Assembly: GCA_037439785.1 (NCBI GenBank)
Contig: JBBIVJ010000010.1
Coordinates: 1-64,000 of the forward strand
DNA from: DSVZ01 sp037439785
GTDB taxonomy: Bacteria > Verrucomicrobiota > Verrucomicrobiia > Limisphaerales > J093
Reading direction: 5' to 3'
DNA: 64,000 nt
Below the pieces are notes generated by a model, which saw nothing but the letters and a program-made list of their open reading frames with translations, was not told where the DNA came from and searched no databases. Positions 28,405 to 37,053 of this stretch are shown here, piece by piece; the stretch's first letter is position 1; the number at the start of each line of letters is the position of its first letter. Position numbers and translations under genes: made by a program.

Positions 28405-28660
28405 TGCCCGAAACCCGGTCGCCGCAGTGGGGGAGTACGGCCGCCGGCGGGCGTCGCGGAGCGCGCATCGCGGCCAACCCCTTTGGGGGCTCGGGCCGAA
28501 GGCTGATGGCGCAAGTTTTTGGGGAACTCCGGGTGTTCCGCACGGCGTGGAAAACCGCGCCCGAAGCGGGCGCGCGCCCCGTCGAGCTAAGGTATTGGGG
28601 ATGTAACCAGCGGGGGCCCTTGTCTGTCTCATCGTCGTACACTGTTCGCAACCGTTTACC

Positions 28661-30787
28661 ATGAAAACAAAACTCGTCCCCCTGTTGCTGGCTGGTGCCT
28701 TCACTGGCCCGCTCGTCCTGGCTCAAACCGACGCACCGGTGGTCGAAGACTTCAAGCCCTCCTCACTGAACCAGCCAGGCAAACTGTACCCCCAGGTCAA
28801 TTCCGAGCGCCGCGTCCGCGCGCGCGTCGTCGCCCCGGAGGCGCAGAGCGTGGTGTTCGATTTCCTGGGCGGGGCCAAGTACCCCATGACCAAGGGCGAC
28901 GATGGCGCCTGGCTGGTCACTACGCGGCCGCAGGACGAAGGGTTCCACTACTACCAGCTCGTGATTGACGGCGCGGGCGTGCCGGACCCCGGCACGCTTT
29001 ACTTTTATGGCGGCAGCCGCTGGGGCAGCGGGGTGGAAGTCCCGGCCAAGGACCAGGACTTCTATGCGCTGAAGGATGTCCCGCACGGCCAGTTGCGGCA
29101 GGTGCTTTATCCCTCCACCAACGCCAACGCGGTGCTCCGGTGCTTCGTCTATACCCCGCCGGATTACGACAAGGACCTCACCCGGCGGTACCCCGTGCTC
29201 TAACTGCAGCACGGCGGCGGCGAGGACGAAACCGGCTGGGGCAATCAGGGCTGCGCCGGCCTGATCATGGACAACCTGCTGGCCGAGGGCAAAAGCCGGC
29301 CGTTCATCATCGTCATGGCCAACAGCTACGTCCCTGGCGCCTTTGGCCCCGGGCGCCCGCCCGCTCCGGCTGGCGCCACCAATGCCCCGGCGGCTGCCGG
29401 CACGAACGCGCCTCTGGGCGGTGGGGGGCCGGGCAGACGCATGTTTGACTTCAGCGCCTTCTCCAAGGTGCTGCTGGGCGATCTGATTCCCTTCATTGAT
29501 GCCAACTTCCGCACTCTGGCGGATCAACCCCACCGAGCGATGGCCGGTCTTTCGATGGGAGGGATGCAGACCCGCGCGATCACCCTGACCAACCTGGACA
29601 AGTTCTCGCACATCGGCGTGTTCAGCGGCGGCAGCATCGGGCCGGCGGACATCGCTGACATGGAAGCCTTCAAGCGACAGGTCCAATTGGTGTTCGTCAG
29701 CTACGGCAGCCGCGAACTGGGCGGCGAGCGCGGCGCCGGCCGGTTCGGGGGCGATCCGAAAGCCAACACTGAAGCCCTCAGGGCGGCGGGTGTGAACAGT
29801 CACTTCTATGTGTCGCCGGACACGGGCCACGAATGGCAATCCTGGCGGCGCAGCTTGTACCAGTTTGCCCCGCTGCTGTTCCGCGAATCTCCCCAGCCAG
29901 GGGCCGCTTCCGCGCCGCCGGCTCCCGCCGCGGTACCGGACAGCCAGCGAGAACGGGCCGGGCGAGGCGGCCGGGGCGGATTCGGAGGACCGATCACCCT
30001 GGGGCCGGACGACAAACCGGCCTTTGACGACCCGCCTCCGGGCATCACGGAAAGGCGCGAGGGCATCCCCCGCGGCAAGCTCGAGATGATCGAGTACGAC
30101 TCCAAGACCGTCGGCACCCGCCGCAGGATGCAGGTCTATACGCCGCCGGGGTACTCGCCGGAGACGAAGTATCCCGTGCTCTACCTGCTGCATGGCATCG
30201 GAGGCGACGAGACCGAGTGGCAGCGCTTCGCCACGGTGGACGTGCTGATGGACAACCTGATTTCCGATGGCAAGGCCGTGCCCATGATCGTGGTCATGCC
30301 CAATGGCCGCGCCCAAAAAGACGACCGGCCCGGTCCCAATCCGATGGCGACCGCCCCCGCCTTCGCTGTCTTCGAGCGCGACCTCCAGGACGACGTGATC
30401 CCCGCCATCGAGTCCCGGTATTCCGTGCGCGCCGACCGCGAGCACCGCGCCCTGGCCGGCCTCTCGATGGGCGGCGGCCAGTCCCTCAACTTCGGCCTGG
30501 GCCACCTGGACACCTTCGCGTGGGTGGGCGGCTTTTCCTCCGCACCGAACACCCGCCGGCCGGAGGAATTGGTGCCCGACCCCGCCGCGGCCGCCCGGCA
30601 ACTCAGGCTGCTCTGGCTTTCCTGCGGCAACAAGGATGGCCTGATCCGCATCAGCCAGGGCGTCCATGCCTACCTCAAGCAGCACAACGTCCCCCACGTC
30701 TGGCACGTGGACGGCAACGGCCACGACCCGACGCACTGGCGGAACAACCTGTGGCTTTTCGCGCAGCGGCTTTTCAAATCGCCCTGA
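28661..30787 (+). pseudogene. tandem two-domain esterase (CE1/feruloyl or acetyl-xylan esterase-like) with in-frame stop
   Basis: One continuous frame of 709 codons is broken by a TAA at 29201-29203 (codon 181). It encodes a signal peptide (MKTKLVPLLLAGAFTGPLVLAQ), an N-terminal E-set/CBM48-like domain, a first alpha/beta-hydrolase domain with GLSMGG (serine at codon 298), a Gly/Arg-rich linker, and a second esterase domain with GLSMGG (codon 602). The stop replaces a Tyr: domain 1 reads YPVL-stop-LQHGGGEDE where domain 2 has YPVLYLLHGIGGDE, so one base change (TAC or TAT to TAA) explains it. Product expected: secreted removal of acyl or feruloyl groups from xylan. The downstream part from ATG 29267 may be re-initiated but would lack a signal peptide. 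A GH10 xylanase gene follows after 22 bases. Confidence 0.8.
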
Positions 30788-30809
30788 GAACCCTCAGCCT
30801 TTCCTGACG

Positions 30810-32087
30810 ATGAACTCTTCCGCTCCGAAAACCTTCCCGGGCGCTGTGCTGGCGGCCTTGCTGGCCGCGGGCACTTCAGCCTGGTCGGCCGAAACGCCCC
30901 GCTTGAAGGAAGTGTTCAAGGACCACTTCCACATCGGCACGGCCATCAACCGCTCCATCGCCACCGGCACCAGCTTTCGCCGCAGCCCCGAACTGCTCAG
31001 CCGGGACATCGCCCTGGTCAAGGCGCAGTTCGACCACATCGTGGCGGAAAACGACATGAAGTGGGCGCTGATCCACCCGCGACCAGGACCGGATGGCTAC
31101 AACTTCGAGCCGGCGGACGCCTTCGTGAACTTCGGCCTCAGCAACGGCATGTTACTCGTCGGGCACACGCTGGTCTGGCATTCCCAAACGCCCAACTGGG
31201 TTTTCCAGGGAACCAATCCGCCGCCCGCCGACGCCACCCCTGAGGCCCCCGCCTCCCCGGCGACCGTGAATGAGTCGCGCACCAACGCGCCGGGTCCGGG
31301 CCGGGCGGGGCGGGGCGGAGGGGGTGGTTTCGGCCGCGGCGCCTTCACCGGACCGCGTGCGTCCCGCGAGGAGTTGCTGGTGCGCATGCGCGAGCACATC
31401 CACACCGTGGTGGGGCGCTACAAGGGCAGGGTGAAAATCTGGGACGTCGTCAACGAGGCCCTGGCCGACGGCGGTGCCAACATCCTGCGCAACTCGCTCT
31501 GGCTACAAATCATCGGCCCGGATTACATCGCCAAAGCCTTCCACTACGCCCACGAGGCGGATCCGGACGCCATCCTGCGCTACAACGACTACGGTCTGGA
31601 GAACCCGGCCAAACGCCGCAAGCTCCTCACGCTGATCCGGTCTTTGCGGGAGCAGGGCGTGCCGGTTCACGCGATCGGCTCGCAGGCGCACGTCAACGTC
31701 TCGATCACCTTCGAAATCATGAATGAGGCCCTGGCGGAAATGGCCACGCTGGGCCTGCCCATCCACATCACCGAACTCGACGTCACCGGCGCAATGGCGG
31801 GCCAGCGCGGCTTCGGCGCGGACATCGCCGAAAATGCCGCCGCCAACCAGGGAGGCCTCGTGAGCGATGCCGACCGCCGGCAGGCCGAGGCCTATGCGGG
31901 CCTCTTCCGGGCCTTCCTCAAGCATCGCGACTCGGTGAGGCTGGTCACGTTCTGGGGCCCCAACGACGGCAACTCCTGGCGGGCCGCCGGCCGGCCGCTG
32001 TTGTTCGACAACAACAGCCAGCCCAAGCCGGCGTTCCACGCCGTCCTGAAGGCACTTTCAGAGACAAGACCGGCCAATCAACCGTAA
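30810..32087 (+). CDS. GH10 endo-xylanase
   Basis: 425 residues from ATG 30810 with a signal peptide (GAVLAALLAAGTSAWSAE). The GH10 TIM barrel is clear: HTLVWHSQTPNW, acid/base E216 in WDVVNEAL and nucleophile E322 in ITELDVTG, with QAHVNV and FWGPNDGNSWR. It cleaves beta-1,4-xylan, secreted or periplasmic. A Pro/Gly-rich insert of about 48 residues (136-184, with GRAGRGGGGGFGRG) interrupts the barrel, much longer than usual; a similar tract occurs in the esterase just upstream. The pair probably forms a xylan-degradation unit. Confidence 0.93.
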   Translation: MNSSAPKTFPGAVLAALLAAGTSAWSAETPRLKEVFKDHFHIGTAINRSIATGTSFRRSPELLSRDIALVKAQFDHIVAENDMKWALIHPRPGPDGYNFEPADAFVNFGLSNGMLLVGHTLVWHSQTPNWVFQGTNPPPADATPEAPASPATVNESRTNAPGPGRAGRGGGGGFGRGAFTGPRASREELLVRMREHIHTVVGRYKGRVKIWDVVNEALADGGANILRNSLWLQIIGPDYIAKAFHYAHEADPDAILRYNDYGLENPAKRRKLLTLIRSLREQGVPVHAIGSQAHVNVSITFEIMNEALAEMATLGLPIHITELDVTGAMAGQRGFGADIAENAAANQGGLVSDADRRQAEAYAGLFRAFLKHRDSVRLVTFWGPNDGNSWRAAGRPLLFDNNSQPKPAFHAVLKALSETRPANQP

Positions 32088-32258
32088 TGGCCGTCGCCAG
32101 CGGCGACCGCCCGCGGGCAACCCATGAACGGCAGACCGAAGCAGCGGGGCGGCTGCGTACCCGGCGAGGCCCTCAACGCTGGGATTGCCTGCTGGGGAGC
32201 AAAGCCAAACGTCGCATCTCCGAGCACCGCCGGTCCCTGCCGCTGACCGTGGCCGGCT

Positions 32259-33170
32259 TCAGTGCCTGGCCAGCCCGCGCAGCCAGTCCAGCCAGGCGTC
32301 AAGGCCATCGCCGGTGCGGGCGGACAATTCAAAGAGCCGCGCCTGGGGTCCGACCGCCCGGACGTGGCGTCGCAGCGCTTCCCGATCGCAGCCCGTGGCC
32401 GCCGCCAGGTCGGTCTTGGTCACGACCACCGCGTGGGCCGAGCGGAAGATGGGCGGATACTTCAGCGGCTTGTCCTCCCCTTCGGTCACCGACAACAGCA
32501 CCACTCGGACGCTCTCGCCCAGATCGAAATCGGCCGGGCAGACCAGGTTGCCGACGTTTTCGATGAACAGCAACCGGCAGCCGTCCAGGTTCAGTTGCTC
32601 GAGGGCGCGGCCCACCATTTCGGCGTCCAGGTGGCACACGGTGCCGGTGGTCACCTGGACCACGGGCGCGCCGGCGGAGCGGATGCGTTCGGCGTCCCGC
32701 GCCGTGGCCAGGTCGCCGACGATGACGGCGGCGGGGAGGTCGCGGGCCAGGGCGGCCACTGTTTTTTCGATCAAGGTGGTCTTGCCCGCGCCGGGGGAGG
32801 ACAGGACGTTGAGGGTGATCAAGCCCCGCGCCTGCAGGTAACCGCGGTTGCGCTCCGCCAGGCGGTCGTTGCGCGCCAGGATGGGCTGATGCAGGTGAAT
32901 GACCCGCCGCGTGGAGACGGGACCTGCCGCCGCGGCCGGGGGATGATCGTGCGTGTGGTCTTCTTCGTGACCGACGGCGTGCCGGTGCGGGTGGCTGTGG
33001 TGGGTGCCGTCGGCATGAACGTGTTCATGTTCGTGGTCGTGTTCAGCCTCCGGACGGCCGGCAGCGGTGGGGGGGCCGGTTTCCACCAACCGCAGGGGCT
33101 GATCGGGCGGGGCTTGGAGGGGCTGCACTCCGAAGCGTTCCGTTTTGTCGCAACCGCATTCTGCACACAT
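32259..33170 (-). CDS. hypB: hydrogenase/urease-type nickel insertion GTPase HypB
   Basis: 303 residues from ATG 33170, preceded by GGAG. The N-terminal MCAECGC is the high-affinity metal motif of HypB. A His-rich stretch (residues 43-76, with EHDHEHEHVHADG and THHSHPHRH) stores nickel. The P-loop is SSPGAGKTTLIEK (124-136), and GTVCHLDA (177-184) carries the C/H of the second metal site. GTPase that delivers nickel during maturation of [NiFe] hydrogenase. No hypA, other hyp genes or hydrogenase subunits are in the window, so it is orphaned here. Convergent with the GH10 gene, with 171 bases between. Confidence 0.93.
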   Translation of the reverse strand: MCAECGCDKTERFGVQPLQAPPDQPLRLVETGPPTAAGRPEAEHDHEHEHVHADGTHHSHPHRHAVGHEEDHTHDHPPAAAAGPVSTRRVIHLHQPILARNDRLAERNRGYLQARGLITLNVLSSPGAGKTTLIEKTVAALARDLPAAVIVGDLATARDAERIRSAGAPVVQVTTGTVCHLDAEMVGRALEQLNLDGCRLLFIENVGNLVCPADFDLGESVRVVLLSVTEGEDKPLKYPPIFRSAHAVVVTKTDLAAATGCDREALRRHVRAVGPQARLFELSARTGDGLDAWLDWLRGLARH

Positions 33171-33316
33171 GGCCTTGGCTCCAACGTTTTGGCTGAAGGT
33201 ACCGCCCCGGGCCGCCTTTGCCAGCTTCAACTGCCCCACCGCCACCCGCGCTGGCGGGCGAAGATGAAAAGCCGCCCGTCCTGACGCACAGCGGCCGCCG
33301 GGCGCCGGAGGGTGGG

Positions 33317-35923
33317 TCAGACCAGCGGGCCGAGACGCAGCAAGCGGAGCGTCGGCTCGGCGGCCTCCCGCGAGGCCGGCAGGTCCACCTCGAATTCGGC
33401 CACCCAGTCGTTGTGGCCATGGGGGTCCACCAGCATTTGCTGGACGCGCCAGAGCGGGCGGTCTTCTGCGGGTGTGACATGGGTGTGGCGGTGGTTGCGG
33501 GCTTGCGGGGTGAGGAGCAGCCGCTCATGCTCGGCGCGGTAGCGTTCCCAAGCCTGCGCGAGCTGCTCGGCAGTCCACTCCGGTCCGGCAGCGGCTGACG
33601 CTGTTGCGGTGGCGGGAGCCTGCACCGCCAGGGCCGCTTTGAAATCCTGCCCCGCCCAGGCGCGGAGAAAGGTGAAAACGCGGTGCCGCACCGCGGCGAG
33701 GAAGGCCTCGGAGTCGGGGGCGGCCGCGTCCGCGGCGGGTGGCCGCGGCGTTTCGCCGGTGATGGCGGCCCGTTCGGCGGCCACGCGGCGCTCGTAATCG
33801 GGATCGCGCATCTGCTCCCATTCGTCCAGGAGGCTCGAGTCCACGGCGCGGATCAGGGTGCCGAGGTAAAGCTCCATTTCGCGGAGCGTTTGGTTTTTGG
33901 CGGTGTCGGGGACGGTTTGTTTGAGGGTCTTGTACACGCTGTGGAGGTGGCGGAGCAGCAGGCCCTCGGCGCGGTGCAGGTCGTAGTCGCGGACGTAGTC
34001 GGCAAAGGAGCGGAAGGTTTCGAACATTTCCCGGGCGATGCTTTTGGGCCGGATGTTTTCCTGGCCCACCCAGGGGTGGCGGTCGGCAAAGGCGTTGAAG
34101 GTGGCGTAGATGAAGTCGCGCTCGGGCTTGGGGTGTTCGAGTTCCTCCAGGCGGGCCATCCGCTCCTCGTAGGGGACGCCTTCGGCCTTCATGGCTTCGA
34201 GGGCGCGGGCCTTCTCGCGGTCAAGCTGACGGCGCAGGATGAAGTCCGGGTCTTCGAGGATGGCCTCGACCAGGGAGAGCACCACCAGGGCGTAGTCCTC
34301 CCGGGCGGGGTCGAGCAACGGCAGGGTCTCCAGCAGGTAGAGCGACAGCGTCTGGTCCATCGAGAAATCTTCCTGCAGCTCGACGTTGACGCGGAGGCGG
34401 TGCTGCGGGCGAGCGGGGGGCGGCCCGGCGGGGGCATCCTCTGGCGACGGCGGCGCCCACTCGACGATCCCGCGCTCGACCAGCGAGCGGAACAACTGCC
34501 AGGCGCGCCGGAAATGCGCGCGCTTTTGCCGGGGGGTGTCGTGGCAGTCGCGGATGAGCCGTTGCATGGCCCGGCAGCCGTCGCCCTCCCGGCTCAACAC
34601 CTGCAGCAGCATGGCGTGGGTGACCTGGAAGCGCGAGGTCAGCCGTTCCGGCGGGGCGCTGATCAGGCGCTGGAAGGTCTTCTGGTCCCAGTTGACGAGG
34701 TGGGAGTCCGGCGGGCGGCGGTGAATCGGCTTGCGCCCCTCGCGGGCGGCCTTGTCCTCGAGCCGGCGGTTTTCGATGACGTGTTCCGGGGCTTGGACGA
34801 CCACCCAGCCGCGGTCATCGAAGCCCTTGCGGCCGGCGCGGCCGGCGATCTGGTGGAAGTCGCGCGCGCTGAGGATGGCCGTTTTCTCGCCGTCGAACTT
34901 GCACAAGCGGGTGAAGAGGACGGTGCGGATGGGCACGTTCACGCCCACCCCGAGGGTGTCGGTGCCGCAGATGATCTTGAGCAGGCCGGCCTGGGCCAGT
35001 TGTTCGACCAGCACGCGGTACTTGGGCAGCAGGCCGGCGTGGTGCAGGCCGATGCCGTGCCGGAGCCAGCGGCGGATTTCCGGGCCGTAGGGCGAGTTGA
35101 AGCGGAAGCCTTCGAGGCGCTCTGCCAGCCGGGCCTTTTCCTCCCGCGTGCAGACGTTGAGGCTGGTAAAGTCCTGCGCACTCTGGGCGGCGTCGGCCTG
35201 GGTGAAATGCACCACGTACACCGGCGCGCGGTCCCGGGCCACGAGCTGCTCGAGCATCCGCGCCAGCGGCAGTTCCGACCAGGAGTACTCGAGCGGCACG
35301 GGGCGGTCGGCGGACTGGATCGTCACCGCTGGCCGGCCGGTCAGGCGGGTGAGGGCCTGTTCGAAAAACTCCGTCTCTCCCAGCGTGGCGGACATCAGCA
35401 GGAAGCGCGTCCGGCGCAGGGTCAGCAGCGGCACCTGCCAGGCCACGCCGCGCTCGCGGTCGGCATACCAGTGGAACTCGTCCAGCACGGCGTCCTCGAC
35501 CGGCGCCTGCTCCCCGCGGTGCAGGGCGATGTTGGCGAGGATTTCCGCGGTGCAGCAGAGCAGGGGAGCACCCCGGTTCACGGTGGCGTCGCCAGTGGAC
35601 AAACCCACGTTGTCCGGCCCGAACTCGCGGCAAAGGTCGCGCCACTTCTCGTTGACCAGCGCCTTGATCGGGCAGGTCCAGACCGCCCGCCGCCCGTGGG
35701 CCAGGGCGCTGAACAGCAGCGCCAGCGCCACCAGTGATTTGCCCGAGCCGGTGGGCGTGTTGAGGATGACATGGCGGCCTTCCAGCAGTTCGAGGATGGC
35801 CTCTTCCTGGGCCGGGTAGAGCGTCAGGCCGCGGCGGGCCACGTAGTCCAGAAACAGCCCCAACAGGCGGTCGCTGGCGGCGTTTTCGGCGCGGAGCAGC
35901 AGGTCGTACAACGTGGTGGCCAC
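33317..35923 (-). CDS. Ski2-like DExH RNA helicase (DUF3516-type C-terminus)
   Basis: 868 residues, GTG start at 35923 (no ATG precedes motif I). Walker A TPTGSGKS (56-63), DEFH box (148-151), SATLGE, and QIAGRAGRKG in the second RecA lobe identify a superfamily 2 Ski2-like helicase. The large C-terminal half is helical (LELEHPKPERDF, YVRDYDLHRAEGLLLRHLHSVYKTLKQTV), matching the region called DUF3516 in bacterial RNA helicases. Likely RNA unwinding or turnover in the cytoplasm. Stands alone; hypB lies 146 bases downstream. Confidence 0.88.
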   Translation of the reverse strand: MATTLYDLLLRAENAASDRLLGLFLDYVARRGLTLYPAQEEAILELLEGRHVILNTPTGSGKSLVALALLFSALAHGRRAVWTCPIKALVNEKWRDLCREFGPDNVGLSTGDATVNRGAPLLCCTAEILANIALHRGEQAPVEDAVLDEFHWYADRERGVAWQVPLLTLRRTRFLLMSATLGETEFFEQALTRLTGRPAVTIQSADRPVPLEYSWSELPLARMLEQLVARDRAPVYVVHFTQADAAQSAQDFTSLNVCTREEKARLAERLEGFRFNSPYGPEIRRWLRHGIGLHHAGLLPKYRVLVEQLAQAGLLKIICGTDTLGVGVNVPIRTVLFTRLCKFDGEKTAILSARDFHQIAGRAGRKGFDDRGWVVVQAPEHVIENRRLEDKAAREGRKPIHRRPPDSHLVNWDQKTFQRLISAPPERLTSRFQVTHAMLLQVLSREGDGCRAMQRLIRDCHDTPRQKRAHFRRAWQLFRSLVERGIVEWAPPSPEDAPAGPPPARPQHRLRVNVELQEDFSMDQTLSLYLLETLPLLDPAREDYALVVLSLVEAILEDPDFILRRQLDREKARALEAMKAEGVPYEERMARLEELEHPKPERDFIYATFNAFADRHPWVGQENIRPKSIAREMFETFRSFADYVRDYDLHRAEGLLLRHLHSVYKTLKQTVPDTAKNQTLREMELYLGTLIRAVDSSLLDEWEQMRDPDYERRVAAERAAITGETPRPPAADAAAPDSEAFLAAVRHRVFTFLRAWAGQDFKAALAVQAPATATASAAAGPEWTAEQLAQAWERYRAEHERLLLTPQARNHRHTHVTPAEDRPLWRVQQMLVDPHGHNDWVAEFEVDLPASREAAEPTLRLLRLGPLV

Positions 35924-36005
35924 CGCGCCGAGTATTGAAGGGGGCGGGGCCGCTGAGAAGGCGGTTTCCCGCCCCCGACTCCGCCGGCCCTTACTCGGCG
36001 TGGCT

Positions 36006-36398
36006 TTAGCTGGCGGAGGCGGGCGGCGCCGGTGGCACGGGCCCCCCAGGGGCTACCGTTCGGGCCAGCAGGGCCGCGCTGCGGCGGCGGATGCGTTCCT
36101 GACGGGCCGCCTGGCGGCGGGCCGCCTCGAGTTTTTCCTCGACCAGTTCCGGCAGCACCAGCAACGGGAACGCCGTGGCCCAGGCCAGCGAAGCGGCATC
36201 TGCTGCCGCCCAGCGCAGCCGCTCGGCCAGGTCTCCGGTCCGGGGGTCTTCGAGGTAACGGCGCAGCAACCGTTCCTTCAACGCTTCCAGGCGGGCGCGG
36301 GTTTCGGCCCGGCTCACGCCCGGCCGGTCCGGGGCCGCGAGCAAGGGCCGGCTGCCGGTGTGTCTGCGCCGGTGGGCTTGCGTCTTGAGCGTGTTCAT
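36006..36398 (-). CDS. small helical hypothetical protein
   Basis: 130 residues from ATG 36398 (upstream in-frame codons are unconvincing). An Arg-rich N-terminus is followed by predicted helices (AETRARLEALKERLLRRYLE, LVEEKLEAARRQAARQERIRRRSAALLA) suggesting a coiled-coil protein, then a Pro/Ala-rich tail. No family, signal or catalytic motif recognised. Lies 82 bases upstream of the helicase start on the same strand, but no functional link is visible. Confidence 0.55.
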   Translation of the reverse strand: MNTLKTQAHRRRHTGSRPLLAAPDRPGVSRAETRARLEALKERLLRRYLEDPRTGDLAERLRWAAADAASLAWATAFPLLVLPELVEEKLEAARRQAARQERIRRRSAALLARTVAPGGPVPPAPPASAS

Positions 36399-36657
36399 CG
36401 GATCACGAGCTCCGCTTCGGGCGGGGGCAGAGGCCGGGCCTTCAAGGGGTCCTGCGGTTCCCGCCGCCTGCCTTCCCGGGCAGGAAGCCCCGGTGGGGGA
36501 ATCCCCCGGGGTTCCGGCCGCCGCCCGGCACTCTGGACACCGAAGCAGGGCCTGAAGTTTCAGCGCGCGTAACGTGGTGCCGGCCGCCCGGTTGTCAAAT
36601 GCCGCCCGGCGGGGAAGCTGCTTTACTCCCGCGGGCGGCGGGGTCAGGTTGCAGGGC

Positions 36658-37044
36658 ATGAGACACAAGGTGTTCGCGGGCTTGATGGCCGGCCTGGTCC
36701 TGCTGGGCACCGGCTGTTTCTCCGGCCGCATCACCAATCTGACCCCCCGCCAGGTCGTACGGCCGGCGGATGGGCTGATCCCCTTCGCCGCCCACTGGGA
36801 CAGCCAGCGGCGCGGCATCCGCGAGGACAGCTTTCGCGCGTGGGTCGTCCTGGGCGGGGAGCGCTACCCGATGGAGCGGACGCCGCTGACCTCCAACCGC
36901 TGGGAAGCCGAGCTGCCGCTGCCGCCGGACCGCCGCTTTGTGAACTACCACTTCAAGTTCGACTACGACGTCCAGGGCTGGGGCCGGCCCCTGCCCCACA
37001 GCCGGCTGTCCGCCGGCTACCAGTTGGAAGTGCGCGAACGCTGA
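36658..37044 (+). CDS. small lipoprotein of unknown function
   Basis: 128 residues from ATG 36658. The N-terminus MRHKVFAGLMAGLVLLGTGC is a lipoprotein signal with the lipobox Cys at residue 20, so the mature part is membrane-attached in the periplasm. The mature part has beta-prone segments (FRAWVVLGGERYPMERTPLTS, WEAELPLPPDRRFVNYHFKFDYDVQGWG) and may be an Ig-like fold. It precedes the membrane glycosyltransferase gene by 9 bases, so the two may act together at the envelope; the function is not known. Confidence 0.7.
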   Translation: MRHKVFAGLMAGLVLLGTGCFSGRITNLTPRQVVRPADGLIPFAAHWDSQRRGIREDSFRAWVVLGGERYPMERTPLTSNRWEAELPLPPDRRFVNYHFKFDYDVQGWGRPLPHSRLSAGYQLEVRER

Positions 37045-37053
37045 AGTCCGCCC

